DNA of 64,000 nucleotides from Neoarius graeffei (lineage: Eukaryota > Chordata > Actinopteri > Siluriformes > Ariidae): the NCBI RefSeq assembly GCF_027579695.1, contig NC_083571.1, positions 89,935,888 to 89,999,887 on the forward strand, given 5' to 3'. Made by a program: the position numbers and the translations under genes. Shown in pieces: positions 1-10,333 of the stretch (position 1 is its first letter; every line of letters begins with the position of its first letter). The notes beneath the pieces are model-generated. The model saw only the letters and a program-made list of their open reading frames with translations. It did no database searches and had not been told where the DNA came from.

Positions 1-917
1 CTGATTCTTAACACCAGTAGTGCCAATGATCTTCTCATTGCGATGTGAGTTGTCAACAAATCCTATAACTTGGTTCATGAAACGTGCTTACAAAATATTT
101 TCACTGTGAATATTTATTGTGTAAGGGTGCAATCCCGCCAGCAAAAGTAGGGGAAAAAAGGAGCGATCTCACCTCTTCAGATGTTGATTTAAGTCCGACA
201 ATACATTCCTCAAAAAGGGCGTAGAGGAGCAAATTAATCCAATTTATTCTGGACCATTAAAGATGCCGCCTTCCGCGTAGAATCATATGTCATCCTCGCC
301 GCCATATTGGAGAGGTCAAAGCGGAGAATAAAGATTAGCTGCGTTTAACTGTACCAACAGGTTTACCATCCAAACGAGATCATATGGGATTACCTTTCAC
401 AGGTGAGAAACAACAAATTAATCCATCAACGTGTATCATTCAATTTATTCCGGACCATTGAAGACGCCGCCTTCTGCGTAGAATCATACGTCATCCTCGC
501 CGCCATTTTGGATAGGTCAAAGCGGAGAATAAAGATTAGCTGCGTTTAACTGTACCAACAGGTTTTCTGTCCAAACGAGATCACATGGGATTACCTTTCA
601 CAGGTGAGACTGGAAAAATACTTTTCATTGTATTTGGTCATTATAATGTAATTTTACAAACAGATTTTCCTGACTTTGTGGCTAATATGAAGTCTCGCGC
701 ATAATAGTTTATGCGCATGCGTCATTACTTCTTCTATTGTTCTGGTGTCACCGAAGGGACCGTCTTACAGCGCCCCTAGAGGTGTGGCATGTGTATTGCA
801 TCATTTTCAGCAAGCGTTGCGTTGCCATATGGACCTGATATTTTACTGATTGTTGCCCATTTGGACGCGATATATTTTTAAATAACATCTCGTTGCCGTT
901 GTCGTGTGGATGTAGCC
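1..917 (+). mobile_element. DNA transposon fragment with duplicated THAP exon (copy A)
   Basis: The end at 917 reads TGTCGTGTGGATGTAGCC followed by TAA, and is the inverse of the start of the longer copy at 43173-44627. Bases 610-720 match that copy's 44100-44220 in reverse, and 720-917 match its 43173-43400, so copy A is an internally deleted, inverted relative. A stretch of about 200 bp starting at 241 is repeated at 442. Each unit carries the end of a THAP-like exon (341-402 and 542-603) followed by a GTGAG splice donor. Both units lack the start codon and first zinc cysteine that copy B keeps. The left end lies outside the window. The superfamily is uncertain; the 3-bp TAA/TTA flank would suit PIF/Harbinger. 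Confidence 0.65.
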
Positions 918-1029
918 TAAAGTCTGCACTTTGGGCCTTCTAGTGTTAAAAATATGCTGTTAACTCAAAACACTTCTTTACGGAGCCGTAGAGTACGGAG
1001 CCGTAGAGGGGACATGGTGAATAAAAAAA

Positions 1030-1330
1030 TAACAAAGCGTGGGAACGACTTATAAGGCGTGTGCACGAGATATTATTGCGCGCACATGAGTTATAACCTG
1101 TGTGCACGCTTTGCGTTAAGGCGTGCGCTCGGGTAGTTAAAAGTGAGGGGACAATTTCCAAATCATTCCCTCGCTTTCATTAAGGTGTGTGCACGAGATA
1201 TTAATACGTGCGCTTGAGTTATAAAGGCGTGCGCACGGGTTATTAAAAAGTGAGGGAACGTCTTAAAACGCCTTCCCTCGGTTTATCTCCAAGGCGTGGG
1301 AATGATATCCAATGTCGTTCCCTCGACTGA
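1030..1330. repeat. Degenerate ~21-bp tandem array
   Basis: Successive units of 20-23 bp share a core like GCGTGNGCACG followed by GAGTTATAA or GAGATATTA, for example at about 1057, 1078, 1121, 1181, 1204 and 1224. Several cores are near-palindromic. Units later drift to forms such as AGTGAGGGAAC. The array probably lies in a subterminal region of a DNA transposon, where such repeats can bind transposase. That role is an inference, and I did not find paired terminal repeats. Confidence 0.5.
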
Positions 1331-1409
1331 TTAAAATATTCCCACAATATCCTTGTTTTTGGTGATCTCGTTGCCTACACACACACGTACACACAGGCTG
1401 TAGCTCACC

Positions 1410-1562
1410 ATGGTAGCTCCGGAAATACTAGATGCTATTTTATTCTATTTTAATATTGGACTCAGATACACAGAAATTCTCGATGCACTTGCATCCCAAT
1501 ATGGCTTTATTATAAGTCTGAGACACCTCAAGAGAGTTCTGAGAGAGAATGGGCTTCGCCAG
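1410..1562 (+). pseudogene. Integrase N-terminal helix-turn-helix fragment
   Basis: The + strand reads a short helix-turn-helix region containing GLRYTEILDAL, a SLRHLKRVLRENGL segment and alternating hydrophobic residues. This resembles the N-terminal DNA-binding part of the large family of integrase-core transposon proteins common in fish and marine invertebrates. No catalytic core (DDE) follows. The frame continues into the second arm of the hairpin, where it becomes antisense-derived and meaningless. It is best read as one exon-sized fragment of a transposon gene. The family assignment rests on pattern recognition only. Confidence 0.5.
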
Positions 1563-1628
1563 GAGGTGTCTCAGACTTATAATAAAGCCATGTTGGGATG
1601 CAAGTGCATCGAGAATTTCTGTGTATCT
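1464..1628. repeat. 66-bp near-perfect inverted repeat, 33-nt loop
   Basis: The left arm 1464-1529 and right arm 1563-1628 are reverse complements with one difference (T at 1496 against the C expected from the right arm), which would be a G:U pair in RNA. The loop is 1530-1562. The arms come from the helix-turn-helix coding segment, so the same peptide core (RYTEILDALASQ) reads on both strands. A transcript of either strand would form a long hairpin. Confidence 0.9.
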
Positions 1629-1679
1629 GTGTATCTCATTTCTACACTCTTCTAAATGAGTTTGGATGTCTGTAAACCA

Positions 1680-1916
1680 ATCAGGATGCTTTTTGTCGAG
1701 CATTCGCTACATGAACAGGCACACACACAGGCTCCCTTGCGCACTCCGTCATATGCGCGATGCAGACATTAATGTTTTGCGTGCACGCTCTTGCTCACTT
1801 GCTCTAGATTCCGGGAGATATTCTCCAATTTGCGGGCATCAGGGAGCCACTATCAATATGCGGGAGACTCCCGGAACTTCCGGGAGACTTGGGATGTCTG
1901 CACTCATGGATTAAAG
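1680..1916. other. Probable DNA-transposon flank
   Basis: The stretch has internal CCGGGAGA / GCGGGAGACTCCCGG motifs with local dyad symmetry and ends near a poly-A run at 1916-1930. I recognise no coding domain. Confidence 0.3.
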
Positions 1917-2160
1917 CAAAAAAAAAAAAATCATCTGACTGAAAAAAAAAGCTCCATGTCGTTGGCCCCTACCACATCAGCGATGCATCAAATTTTAAAC
2001 GCCGTGTTGTCCATTATCCCCTCGGCCCCTACTTATAGTACATTTACATAATTTTAACAATGACTAAAGCTAAGGCAAGACTTTACCATTGTCATTACTG
2101 GCTATAAATGATGAAACATCAAGTTTTCAGCACAAAGTGCAAATTTATTTCAACAATACT

Positions 2161-2625
2161 TTAGTAATGCACAACAGTGGTTAAGAGAAAAGTGCAAGTG
2201 CAGTCGAACTTGAACCATGCTTTCAAAAGAGTGGAACAGAAAGAACTTGCAAGAAAAGTAAAGTGAAAGTTCACTTTTTCTGCTTCTTCGCAGTGAAGCC
2301 AAAGGCATCTAATTTTTTGCCATTGCTTCCATAGACTTTTTTTATGGCAAACTACACAAAAGCACACACCTGCCATTTTCATCTTTTTGCACCATGAACT
2401 AAATGGCTTGCCATTATCGCCCATTTCATTTAGCCAAGCCCATCTCCACTTATTCTTTACCGTTTTGTCGATGTCTGACACATCTGTGCTTTCATTTAAA
2501 AGAAGCGCGTCCATGCTGGCAAAACCGAAAGTAATTTGACGCGCTCTAGTGATGGAAATCGAAGGGCCTATATCCGGTGGCCTTATACGCAGTACTCGAG
2601 TTGGGGGGGATGTAGGGGGAGGCAT
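2161..2625 (-). pseudogene. Zinc-finger remnant, hAT-like transposase N-terminus
   Basis: A minus-strand open frame of 154 codons contains a segment with spaced tryptophans, then WCKKMKMAGVCFCVVC. It resembles the zinc-binding N-terminal region (W..AWL..D..G..F..WC.......C..C) seen in hAT-type transposases and derived proteins. The residues after it are low-complexity or frameshifted and no RNase-H-like catalytic core is present. I cannot name a gene. A fragment of a domesticated zinc-finger protein cannot be excluded. Confidence 0.4.
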
Positions 2626-4325
2626 CCCCCTTCTGAAATAAAAATCTCAAATCATTCCCCTTATAAAACGGCCATCCCCCCATCACATCCCTTGTGCCAT
2701 TTTACCAATTAATGTGGAAATTAGCCTACTATTATTATTTTAACAAATATTACTACCATTTCAACATTAGAGGCTTTGCGCAGTGATAGCCTACATGTAG
2801 CCGGATAAAAAAGACGCATATTTATTTATTCAGTTGCACCTCTCATTCACACCTATACGGAGGTTTCAGTCACTGAAAACAGCTACTTTTGCAAACTCTG
2901 GTCAGAGTGGAGATTTCTGAAAACTCCATCTTCAGACATGCGTGTAAATCGGGAAAACGAAGCAACAGTGGGCAAGAGGGCGCGCGCGAAAATAACGAGT
3001 CATAGGTGTGAATCTTTCACCGAATGCCAATTGTCCCGGTTCTTCATGAAATCGCACGCGCACGCACAAATTCATTTGAGTAACTTTCAAATAACTGTTC
3101 TTGTGCACTTGTGACACCGGAGCCACTTTCCTGAATTTTGAGCTTCGGAGTATTGGCTTCTTTATCTATTTAATCAATGAACTTATTTGTCACATACATT
3201 AAATTACTAATGTAAACCATTAGTAGCCTATTTAAGCAATCGCTGTTTTCTCCACTGTTTTCCAACCTTTTGTGTTTAGTGAATAAGACACTTCATTACA
3301 CTCCACTGACCGACTTCCAATTCCGGACTTTTTTGAAAATGTAAAATATAGGCCTACGAGATGTTTTTTTGGGACTTAATTCGCGTTGCTCCTTCACTAT
3401 TAATTTTTGAGACTGACGAGGCACTAAATACTGTGGAATTATTTTCTCCTTACTATGAAGTTTGGCATCTTAAACAAGTGTCGGGAAATCTTGCAGCCCG
3501 ACTCTGCAGCCTCCAATGTTTAAGCGAACTGCTGAAACCATAATGTTTAAAGATTAAATCGTAGGCTAATCAAGCCAAAGAAAAATACAGCCTTTCCAGA
3601 ATGTTGTCTGCCGAAGCCTGTTTAACCTACAAAAGGCTTAATAGCATAGGTCTTGCTGCGGCTTCAACTTTTCACCTGATCACCTTTCAGTAGGCAAATA
3701 TCATTATTACTACTACTACAAAAGGCCTAGTATTAGACAAGTAGTTGCCTAGTAGTAGGACAGCCAAATAGTTTCATCAGTGGCCTACGCCGAGCCTCCC
3801 TGGGACTAGACAGTAGTGGAGGCTGTATTTATTTATTTATTTATGCCTATGCTGCACTAGACAGTGTTTATGTAGAGAGCATGCGCACTTCAATCAATCA
3901 ATCTATCTTTTATTTCAATTATATATAAACATATTCAAACTCGCTGTATGAGCGCATTAAAATCTTATGGCTTTTTAACTCACGGTGAAACTCCTCCGGG
4001 TTGAATTAACTCACTGAAATCAGCTGTTCTCAGCGTTTGATAAACCTGCTTTGTGAAACGGACAATCACTGCGCCTCCCCGTGGAAAAATGAGGGATAGC
4101 AGCTGGTTTTCACACAAGCTGCTTAGGGGCGTCACCAGTCAGGACTGCATTGACTACGTCATAGTGGGGGATAAATTATCTGCACGGACCAATCAGCAGA
4201 TAGTCACGAACCAGTCAGGGGACGGCCAAGGGCCTGCTGAGGGCCAGTCACGGAAACGTGGAACAAATTCAATGGCTGCCACTGTAAGTTTTTAAGTTTC
4301 AAAACCAAAGAGACATTACTCATTG
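2626..4325. other. No gene recognised
   Basis: The stretch has pyrimidine-rich runs near 2600-2700, a (ATTT)n tract near 3828-3844, a (TCAA)n run near 3891-3903 and many short open frames without known motifs. At 4272 an ATG in fair context is followed after four codons by GTAAGT, a possible first-exon end; nothing downstream supports a gene. Confidence 0.5.
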
Positions 4326-5157
4326 TAACTGAATTGTCTTGGCCAGCCCTAAGGGTCCCATCTGCATCTCATCATTGCTGAGGAGTGTGCTCCCATCACC
4401 CAATCAAGCATCCAGCCAGAGCAGGTCATGATATATTTTTTACCATATTAACATGCCATTGTTGTGTGTTATGCCTGATGTAAAGACTCTCGTCTCTGCA
4501 AGCCTACCACACAGATTTAATACTTGTCATTTTTAGGGCATACCTAACAACATGTGTTTTCTTTCTCTCTCTCTTCCCCCCCCAATCTGTCCCTCTGAGT
4601 TACATGTTGGTCCTGGGATTGAGATGCTGGCCTCTTCTGCCCCTCGGACCTGCTTGATCCATCCTGGTGCCCTGTGTCTGGTCGGAGTTTTATCGCACCG
4701 CTCCTGTGAAGGACGGCCCCATGAGGACAGTTGAGGGTTATACCTGGAGGATGCTCTGGACTCTTACAGTAATGCTTTTATGGCTGAGGACTACAGTTGT
4801 CTTGCTAACTTTAGGACTGCAGTTATCATGAACAGTTTTGCACTCAAGTTTCCATCAATGAAGAGTTATAACATCAACGAAACTGTCCTCATGTTAAAAC
4901 TGTTAATATTATAGTCAGGCTGTCTGTTGTTGCCCAAATGAGGATGGGTTCCCTTTTGAGTCTGGTTCCTCTCGAGGTTTCTCCCTCATGTCGTCTGAGG
5001 GAGTTTTTCCTTGCCACCATTGCCACAGGCTTGCTCATTGGGGATAGATTAGGGATAAATTAGCTCATGTTTTAAGTCGTTCAAATTCTGTAAAGCTGCT
5101 TTGCGACAATGTTTATTGTTAAAAGCGCTATACAAATAAACTTGACTTGACTTGACT
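4326..5157 (+). repeat. Retroposon with (ACTTG)n 3' tail
   Basis: The 3' part (about 4960-5157) holds a segment I recognise as widespread in fish genomes: CTCGAGGTTTCTCCCTCATG, a gene-free body, AAAGCGCTATACAAATAAA and a short CTTGACTTGACTTGACT tail. A non-LTR element 3' end or SINE fits the simple tail. It butts directly onto the L1 sequence at 5158. No target-site duplication was found, so the 5' end is approximate and the class unsure. Confidence 0.5.
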
Positions 5158-5533
5158 CCGCAAGGCATGGCAGGGATTTACCTGGCAAGCAAATCACATA
5201 AACTTGGATCACGACTATCCACCTTTAATACTCAGAAAAAACAAAGAGAATATATAGAAATCTGCAAAGTGCTGAAGGAAAATAAAGTTCAATTCCAGAC
5301 CCTCTTCCCTGCCAGGCTGCACATGAGACATGATGACAGAACCAAAAACCTATGATACTATAGAGGAAGCATCAGAGGACCTGCTGAGAAGAGGCTACAC
5401 TGTGACAACCATCAGACTTCCGGAGATGCTCATGGAGCAGGTACAGTGGCTGTCCTGGAGGAGAGTGGACAGACGAGTGATGAAGGGCGCATTTAAAGCT
5501 GGCCTGGATTCAAGCTACAAGGAGAAGCTCTGA
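5158..5533 (+). pseudogene. L1 ORF1 C-terminal part (RNA-binding protein)
   Basis: Two overlapping frames (to 5355, then 5330-5533) encode a piece resembling the RNA-binding and C-terminal domain of L1 ORF1 proteins: an LFPARLHMRHDD segment, then TYDTIEEASEDLLRRGY. In the family this chaperone protein coats element RNA. The frame breaks once near 5335-5340. The N-terminal coiled coil is missing. Bases 5534-5983 are the ORF1-ORF2 spacer, with a TCTCTC tract near 5700-5735. Confidence 0.7.
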
Positions 5534-5983
5534 GCCTTCAGGAGACCATCACCGACCCCCTCCGGGACCTAAAGGATCTGACCCACAGCTCGAAGACGGT
5601 GGAGTTAATTGTGAAATCTCTTGAATTGTACTATGACCGTAACTAGTGGTGGAGATCCACTATTGAATAGACTGGCTTGTTCGAGGCCAACTTTTCACTT
5701 TGGATTTTCTTTCTCTCTCTCTCTCTCTTTTCTTTTTTCCGCCATGCGACTGTTGCAGGTAAAGGCCTCTCCCTCCGGACCGAGGAGGGGGACTTTTCCC
5801 TTCGAGCCCCCTTGGGAGGCTCAACAGGGTCAGGTTAATAGACCCCTATATAGGGAGTCACACGGACAAATTGTGCTCAGTTTGATGTGTATTAATATGT
5901 TAGTTGTTCATTTCCTGCCAGTTCTCGCGGGGAGGGGGCAGTGCACCAGGATTTTGAGTGGGATGGAGGGGGGAATCACATAG

Positions 5984-6736
5984 ATGCAAAACAGGTCTTT
6001 AAAAATAGCATCATTTGATATAAATGGGGTACTCAATCCAGTTAAGAGGGGGAAAATCTTATGAAAATTAAAGAAGTCTTGCAGAAGTCACACCTCAATG
6101 ACTCCGAACATGCTAAATTGAATAAATCAGGATTTAAACATATTTACTTTTCTTCCCATGGATTGAGGAGGCAGAGAGGAGTGGCGACCCTGATATCTAG
6201 GGCTGTAAATTACGAACACATATCAGAATATAAGGATAACAAAGGCAGATTTGTTATGGTTACAGGCATAATAGAAGGAATTGTGATAAGTCTCCTTAGT
6301 GTGTATGTTCCTCCGGGCAGTGACTGGTCCTTCTATATAGTCGATCTAATGACAACAAAAAGTCAAGGGATTTTAATATGTGGCGGAGACTTTAACATCC
6401 GATTAAATCCGAAAATTGACTCATCAAACGGGAAATCTGATGCAAAAAACACTAGCAGAAGATTAAATACTTGGATGCGCAAAGTGGGGATTGTAGACGT
6501 GTGGGGAGAGATAAACCCGATGAGCCAAGACTACTCACATTACTCGCTCGCTCACAATGTCTACTCGCGCATAGGTTACTTTTTTATGCTTAAAGGAGAT
6601 CTTTTTAGGGTGGATAGCTGTGAAATAGGACCCAATACTATTTCAGATCATGGTCCCATTTATATGTCAGTCCATCTGAATAATAAGAAGTCATCCACTC
6701 TCTGGATACTGAACTCAAACATTCTGAATAACCTAG
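5984..6736 (+). pseudogene. L1 ORF2 endonuclease domain, catalytically damaged
   Basis: ORF2 starts at the ATG at 5984 (motif SFDINGVLNP), hits a frameshift at about 6060 and continues from 6061 to the provirus junction at 6736. It is an APE-type endonuclease that in intact elements nicks target DNA to prime reverse transcription. Visible motifs are GGDFN near residue 110 of the 6061 frame and SDHGP near residue 195. The usual catalytic glutamate position reads QKSH and the usual RIDYF position reads RIGYF, so at least two key acidic residues are lost. The domain ends where the LTR element begins. Confidence 0.85.
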
Positions 6737-7608
6737 TGTAGGGACAGCCACAGTCCCCATCTAGAACTACAAATCCCATCAACTAACTTCCGCGATGACC
6801 TATGTCATGGCATCCATGATCACCTATGTCACATCATGTCACCGACTCTATAAGTGACCCGGATATCCTCAACTCGCTCTCTCTGTCTGTGGATCTTCGC
6901 ATCATACAGATGTATAGAGATACCCCCCCGCTTATCGGACAATCCAAAAATCACGACGTCTGCCTTGCAAGAAAGAAGACTCAGCGCGCTTTCGTACATA
7001 CCACTGGCCACGGTAAAGAGTACCTAAGTTGCGTTGTCTCACTCAATTGAGTTACAACCGGTTTATTTGTTTATTATAAGTAACTTTACGACTGCAGCCC
7101 AAGCAGTTAATTAAAAGCTAGAAGTGACCGGATTCCTTCTGACTTAATTGCTGTGCACATTATTGATCAGAGACTTTTCCTCATGAACGACGAAGCTTCG
7201 GATCAAGGAATTCTCTGCATATCCTGCATTGAAGCAAGATACTGGAAGTAAGGCTGGCATTTGGGCAAACTACTCTTAGGAATTAGCTTTATGAAGTAGT
7301 GTGAATTTAAACTCAGAAACTGTTTACACTATAGACACTTATAGTGTCGAGTTGATCATTGTGTTCTACATTATTCTCTCCAGTGTTTTAATAGATAGGT
7401 TGTTGCATGCTCTTTTCTCTATCCTCTCTAACACCCCTTAATTTCATTATTACACACACTTTGACCTCATCAAGATTTCAGTGGATTTGGTAATGTTATA
7501 AGGTAGTGAAATTAGCAACCACGACGAATTCCTTTGTCTCAAGAAAACCACGAGGTGATTTTCCCTTCCCCCCAACACCTTAGATAACATTCCAATCTCT
7601 GATTTATT

Positions 7609-7648
<40 letters not shown>

Positions 7649-8099
7649 CACATACACACACGCTCACATACACACACGCTCACACACACATGTACTACCT
7701 CACTGTTTGTGCCTTGTCTATATATATTGCTGCTGACCATATTGAATGTATTCAACTGCTATTACCCATTTAGTATCATTGTTATAATAAATTCAATTAT
7801 TCTGTTAAACTGTGCTTGTCTGTTTTTTGCTGCTGTATTCTTGAAGTCACACAATCTCAAAGAACTCCAAATTGCCTTCACCCAAGTGTATATGAATCCT
7901 ATTGGCTGTAGTGTCTATGTAATACGGTAAGTAATACATTATTGCTGCATCAGTAGTGATCATAAGAATTTGGAATATACCATCATTTAGCTGTTTGGTA
8001 ATTTATTATTAAACACCAAAATTAATGGTATTATTAATGAGACTGATTTAATGAGACTGATTTAGTGAGACTGATTACTTAAGACCAATTGCACCCACA
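6737..8099 (+). repeat. 5' LTR
   Basis: This direct repeat of 20095-21429 starts TGTAGGGACAG and ends GCACCCACA. A TATAA at 6849-6853 is a plausible core promoter. AATAAA at 7786-7791 followed by a GT-rich stretch is a plausible polyadenylation signal, which puts R between them. A (CA)n tract at about 7613-7690 is longer here than in the 3' copy. Near the end, a GAGACTGATTTA motif is repeated three times (twice in the 3' copy). Confidence 0.93.
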
Positions 8100-8106
8100 T
8101 ATTTAT

Positions 8107-8124
8107 TGGTGCCCCGTGTGAGGA
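8107..8124 (+). other. Primer-binding site, elongator tRNA-Met
   Basis: TGGTGCCCCGTGTGAGGA lies 7 nt after the 5' LTR. Its complement TCCTCACACGGGGCACCA matches the 3' end (with CCA) of vertebrate elongator tRNA-Met as I know it. This site would prime minus-strand synthesis. Confidence 0.8.
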
Positions 8125-8290
8125 GATTGGTTTGTTGACTTCTTGAATATTGTTGCAACAACAGATAAATTATCAGTTTGATTAAGCAACTGCCAAGGTA
8201 TATCCCCAGGTGTGTTAAACGGTTAACAGTAGCGTGATAACCATATCACAAAATACTAATAACCTATTAATAACTTAGGATAAGAGATAG

Positions 8291-8666
8291 GGGCGGCACA
8301 GTGGTGTAGTGGTTAGCGCTGTCGCCTCACAGCAAGAAGGTCCAGGTTCGAGCCCCGTGGCTGGCGAGGGCCTTTCTGTGCGGAGTTTGCATGTTCTCCC
8401 CGTGTCTGCGTGGGTTTCCTCCGGGTGCTCCGGTTTCCCCCACAGTCCAAAGACATGCAGGTTAGGTTAACTGGTGACTCTAAATTGACCGTAGGTGTGA
8501 ATGTGAGTGTGAATGGTTGTCTGTGTCTATGTGTCAGCCCTGTGATGACCTGGCGACTTGTCCAGGGTGTACCCCGTCTTTTGCCCGTAGTCAGCTGGGA
8601 TAGGCTCCAGCTTGCCTGCGACCCTGTAGAAGGATAAAGCGGCTAGAGATAATGAGATGAGATGAT
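8291..8666 (+). mobile_element. tRNA-derived SINE in provirus leader
   Basis: The tRNA-like head has A-box-like TAGTGGTTAGCG and B-box GGTTCGAGCCC, followed by a conserved body and a GATGAGATGAT tail. It is flanked by an 11-bp TSD, ATAAGAGATAG (8280-8290 and 8667-8677). It sits between the primer site and gag, so it inserted after the provirus formed or was carried by this copy. Confidence 0.92.
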
Positions 8667-8727
8667 ATAAGAGATAGCATTTCCAAACAAAAACAAACTT
8701 TAGTAATTGATTAATTACCTAGTTAAT

Positions 8728-8786
8728 ATTTATTAATAATAATTAATTAATTAATTAATTAACTCATTGATTAATTAATTACCTAA
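8728..8786. repeat. (TTAA)n-rich simple repeat
   Basis: An AT-only tract dominated by TTAATTAATTAA immediately upstream of the gag start; simple-repeat growth is the likely origin. Confidence 0.8.
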
Positions 8787-8803
8787 TATCCAACCTAAGT
8801 AAA

Positions 8804-9253
8804 ATGGCATCCCCTCGTGTCTCAGAGGCTGAAGACAACGCTCAAGACGTGTCTCTCTTTGATATCATCGCAGACCTCATTCACTGCTCTGCCTCCGAAA
8901 AAGCAAACATTAGGAACATGAGTAAGGGTGAATGCCAAAATAACATAGATAACTCAATAAAACATATGAGAGATCCAAAAAGAACAACTATTAGTGTCCA
9001 AGAGGCACTAGGTAGGCTATTCCTGTTACACTTCCAATATACTGATTTAGAAATCAGATACCTCCGCGGAGAGGTTGACAGGCTGACCACCAGCAACGCC
9101 GAGCTGGCAGCCGATAACAATGATTTATATAGGGAGCGTGAGCTCTTGAAAAACTCCCTTGATGATTGCGCCAAAAGGCTAGAGAAAGCTGAAAAGGCTG
9201 CCAAGAGGGCTGCCAAGGAGCAGACCCCCCCAAGAAGGGCACAAGGGGCGTGA
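8804..9253 (+). pseudogene. Gag N-terminal region of the LTR element
   Basis: It opens with ATG at 8804 and runs 149 codons. The N-terminal 80 residues are acidic and amphipathic. Residues 85-145 form a likely coiled coil (leucine/alanine heptads, many Glu and Lys) ending in a basic stretch. Position after the primer site and before a capsid-like region supports Gag, the structural polyprotein that assembles the particle. The frame ends at 9253 and capsid-like coding continues in another frame from about 9267, so at least one frameshift separates them. Confidence 0.65.
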
Positions 9254-9266
9254 AAGACCCCCAGCA

Positions 9267-10333
9267 ATGCGCCAAAGCTCAGAGCGGGAAGAGGCGTCCA
9301 AGCCAGACACTGTGGATTACCTGGTCGAGAACCAGACATCCCGCCAAACTCCATCAACTTGCTACACAACTCCTTCGTCATTTCGCCAGGGTGGAGCCAT
9401 ACTGCACTCATCCCGAGCCCAGGCCCATAGCACACCCAGGTCAGTGCGCTACATTATCCCTGATCCATCTTTGGATGAATCAGACTAAGTTTCTAGTGCG
9501 AAACAGGAGCGATACCAGAGTAGCTCAGATAGTGAGTACTCAGGAGAGCAAAGGAGGCCGCACAAGGACATGCACCAAGCCCTTCGCATACGGCAAATTG
9601 ACCTACTTGCCAAAGATGTTGAGCGATTCAATCCTGATAATAAAAGAACAAATGTAAATGATTATTTGCGAGAAATTGACTGATGCCTGATGGACCTGCT
9701 GAAAGCCACAACATGAGAGAAACTTAAACTGATCTGGAAGACCTCCAGTAGCAGCGTTCGTGCCTTTTTAGAGACGCTATCCCCAGACATTCACAATAGC
9801 TATTCGAAACTTCGCAATTACATGAGGGAAGAATATGCGCCGTACACGGATGAAACCTCTGCGACATTGTGTGCAATACAAATTAAACAGAAACGGTCTG
9901 AGGCGCCTCATGAATATTATAGACGGCTACGTACTGCCTATTTCCAGGGTAGTAGCGCACCAGGCTTGGAAGAAGATAGAGGCTTCAAATCCCTCTTCTT
10001 ATATAACCTCTACCCAAGCATGCGGACTCAAGTCACACTGACGTGTCGACAAGGTTTCTACTCGATGAAGGAAATTAGGCAACTAGCCCAAATGACCTGG
10101 GAGACCATTGTCAAAACCACAGACAGAAACGATGATGAACCTAGGGTCCTTAGTCTCCAGGGTGCAGACAGGCCCCCGCTAGCCTTAGAAGGAGGTGAAG
10201 CTCCACCAGGGGGACCCACCTGGAGAAATCCCGGTCCGAACCGCCCCTTGCCGAGCCATCACCAGGGTGAGTGGAAGAATCGGCAAGGTAAGGCCAGGAG
10301 AGACTGAGGGCAAGGCCACAGTGACCATGGCAA
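9267..10333 (+). pseudogene. Gag capsid-like region of the LTR element
   Basis: Coding signal continues through 9267-9488 and, after stops near 9486 and 9681, to 9822-10307. The last piece (161 codons) has the helical pattern and the EYYRRLRTAYFQG and GFKSLFLYNL segments typical of retroelement capsid domains. It ends in a Pro/Arg-rich linker and is cut by the hAT element at 10342 (TSD at 10334). Nucleocapsid-like basic sequence resumes at 14789. No clear CCHC knuckle was seen. The region is decayed by several stops. Confidence 0.65.

Noticed and set aside
1440..1703. Minus-strand open frame over the hairpin
   Set aside because: It is the palindromic shadow of the + strand helix-turn-helix fragment, not a separate gene.
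3361..3543. 60-codon open frame
   Set aside because: No motif, no codon pattern and no neighbouring exon; treated as chance.
4272..4290. Possible first exon (four codons then GTAAGT)
   Set aside because: No downstream exon in frame could be recognised, so no gene was called.
7450..7641. Cys/Val repeat peptide
   Set aside because: It is the translation of a CA microsatellite.
8410..8637. Open frame in the SINE
   Set aside because: It recurs in each SINE copy (also 29376-29603) because the SINE body is free of stops in one frame; SINEs do not code for protein.
9054..9275. Minus-strand frames opposite gag
   Set aside because: Shadows of the coiled-coil gag region; no domain.
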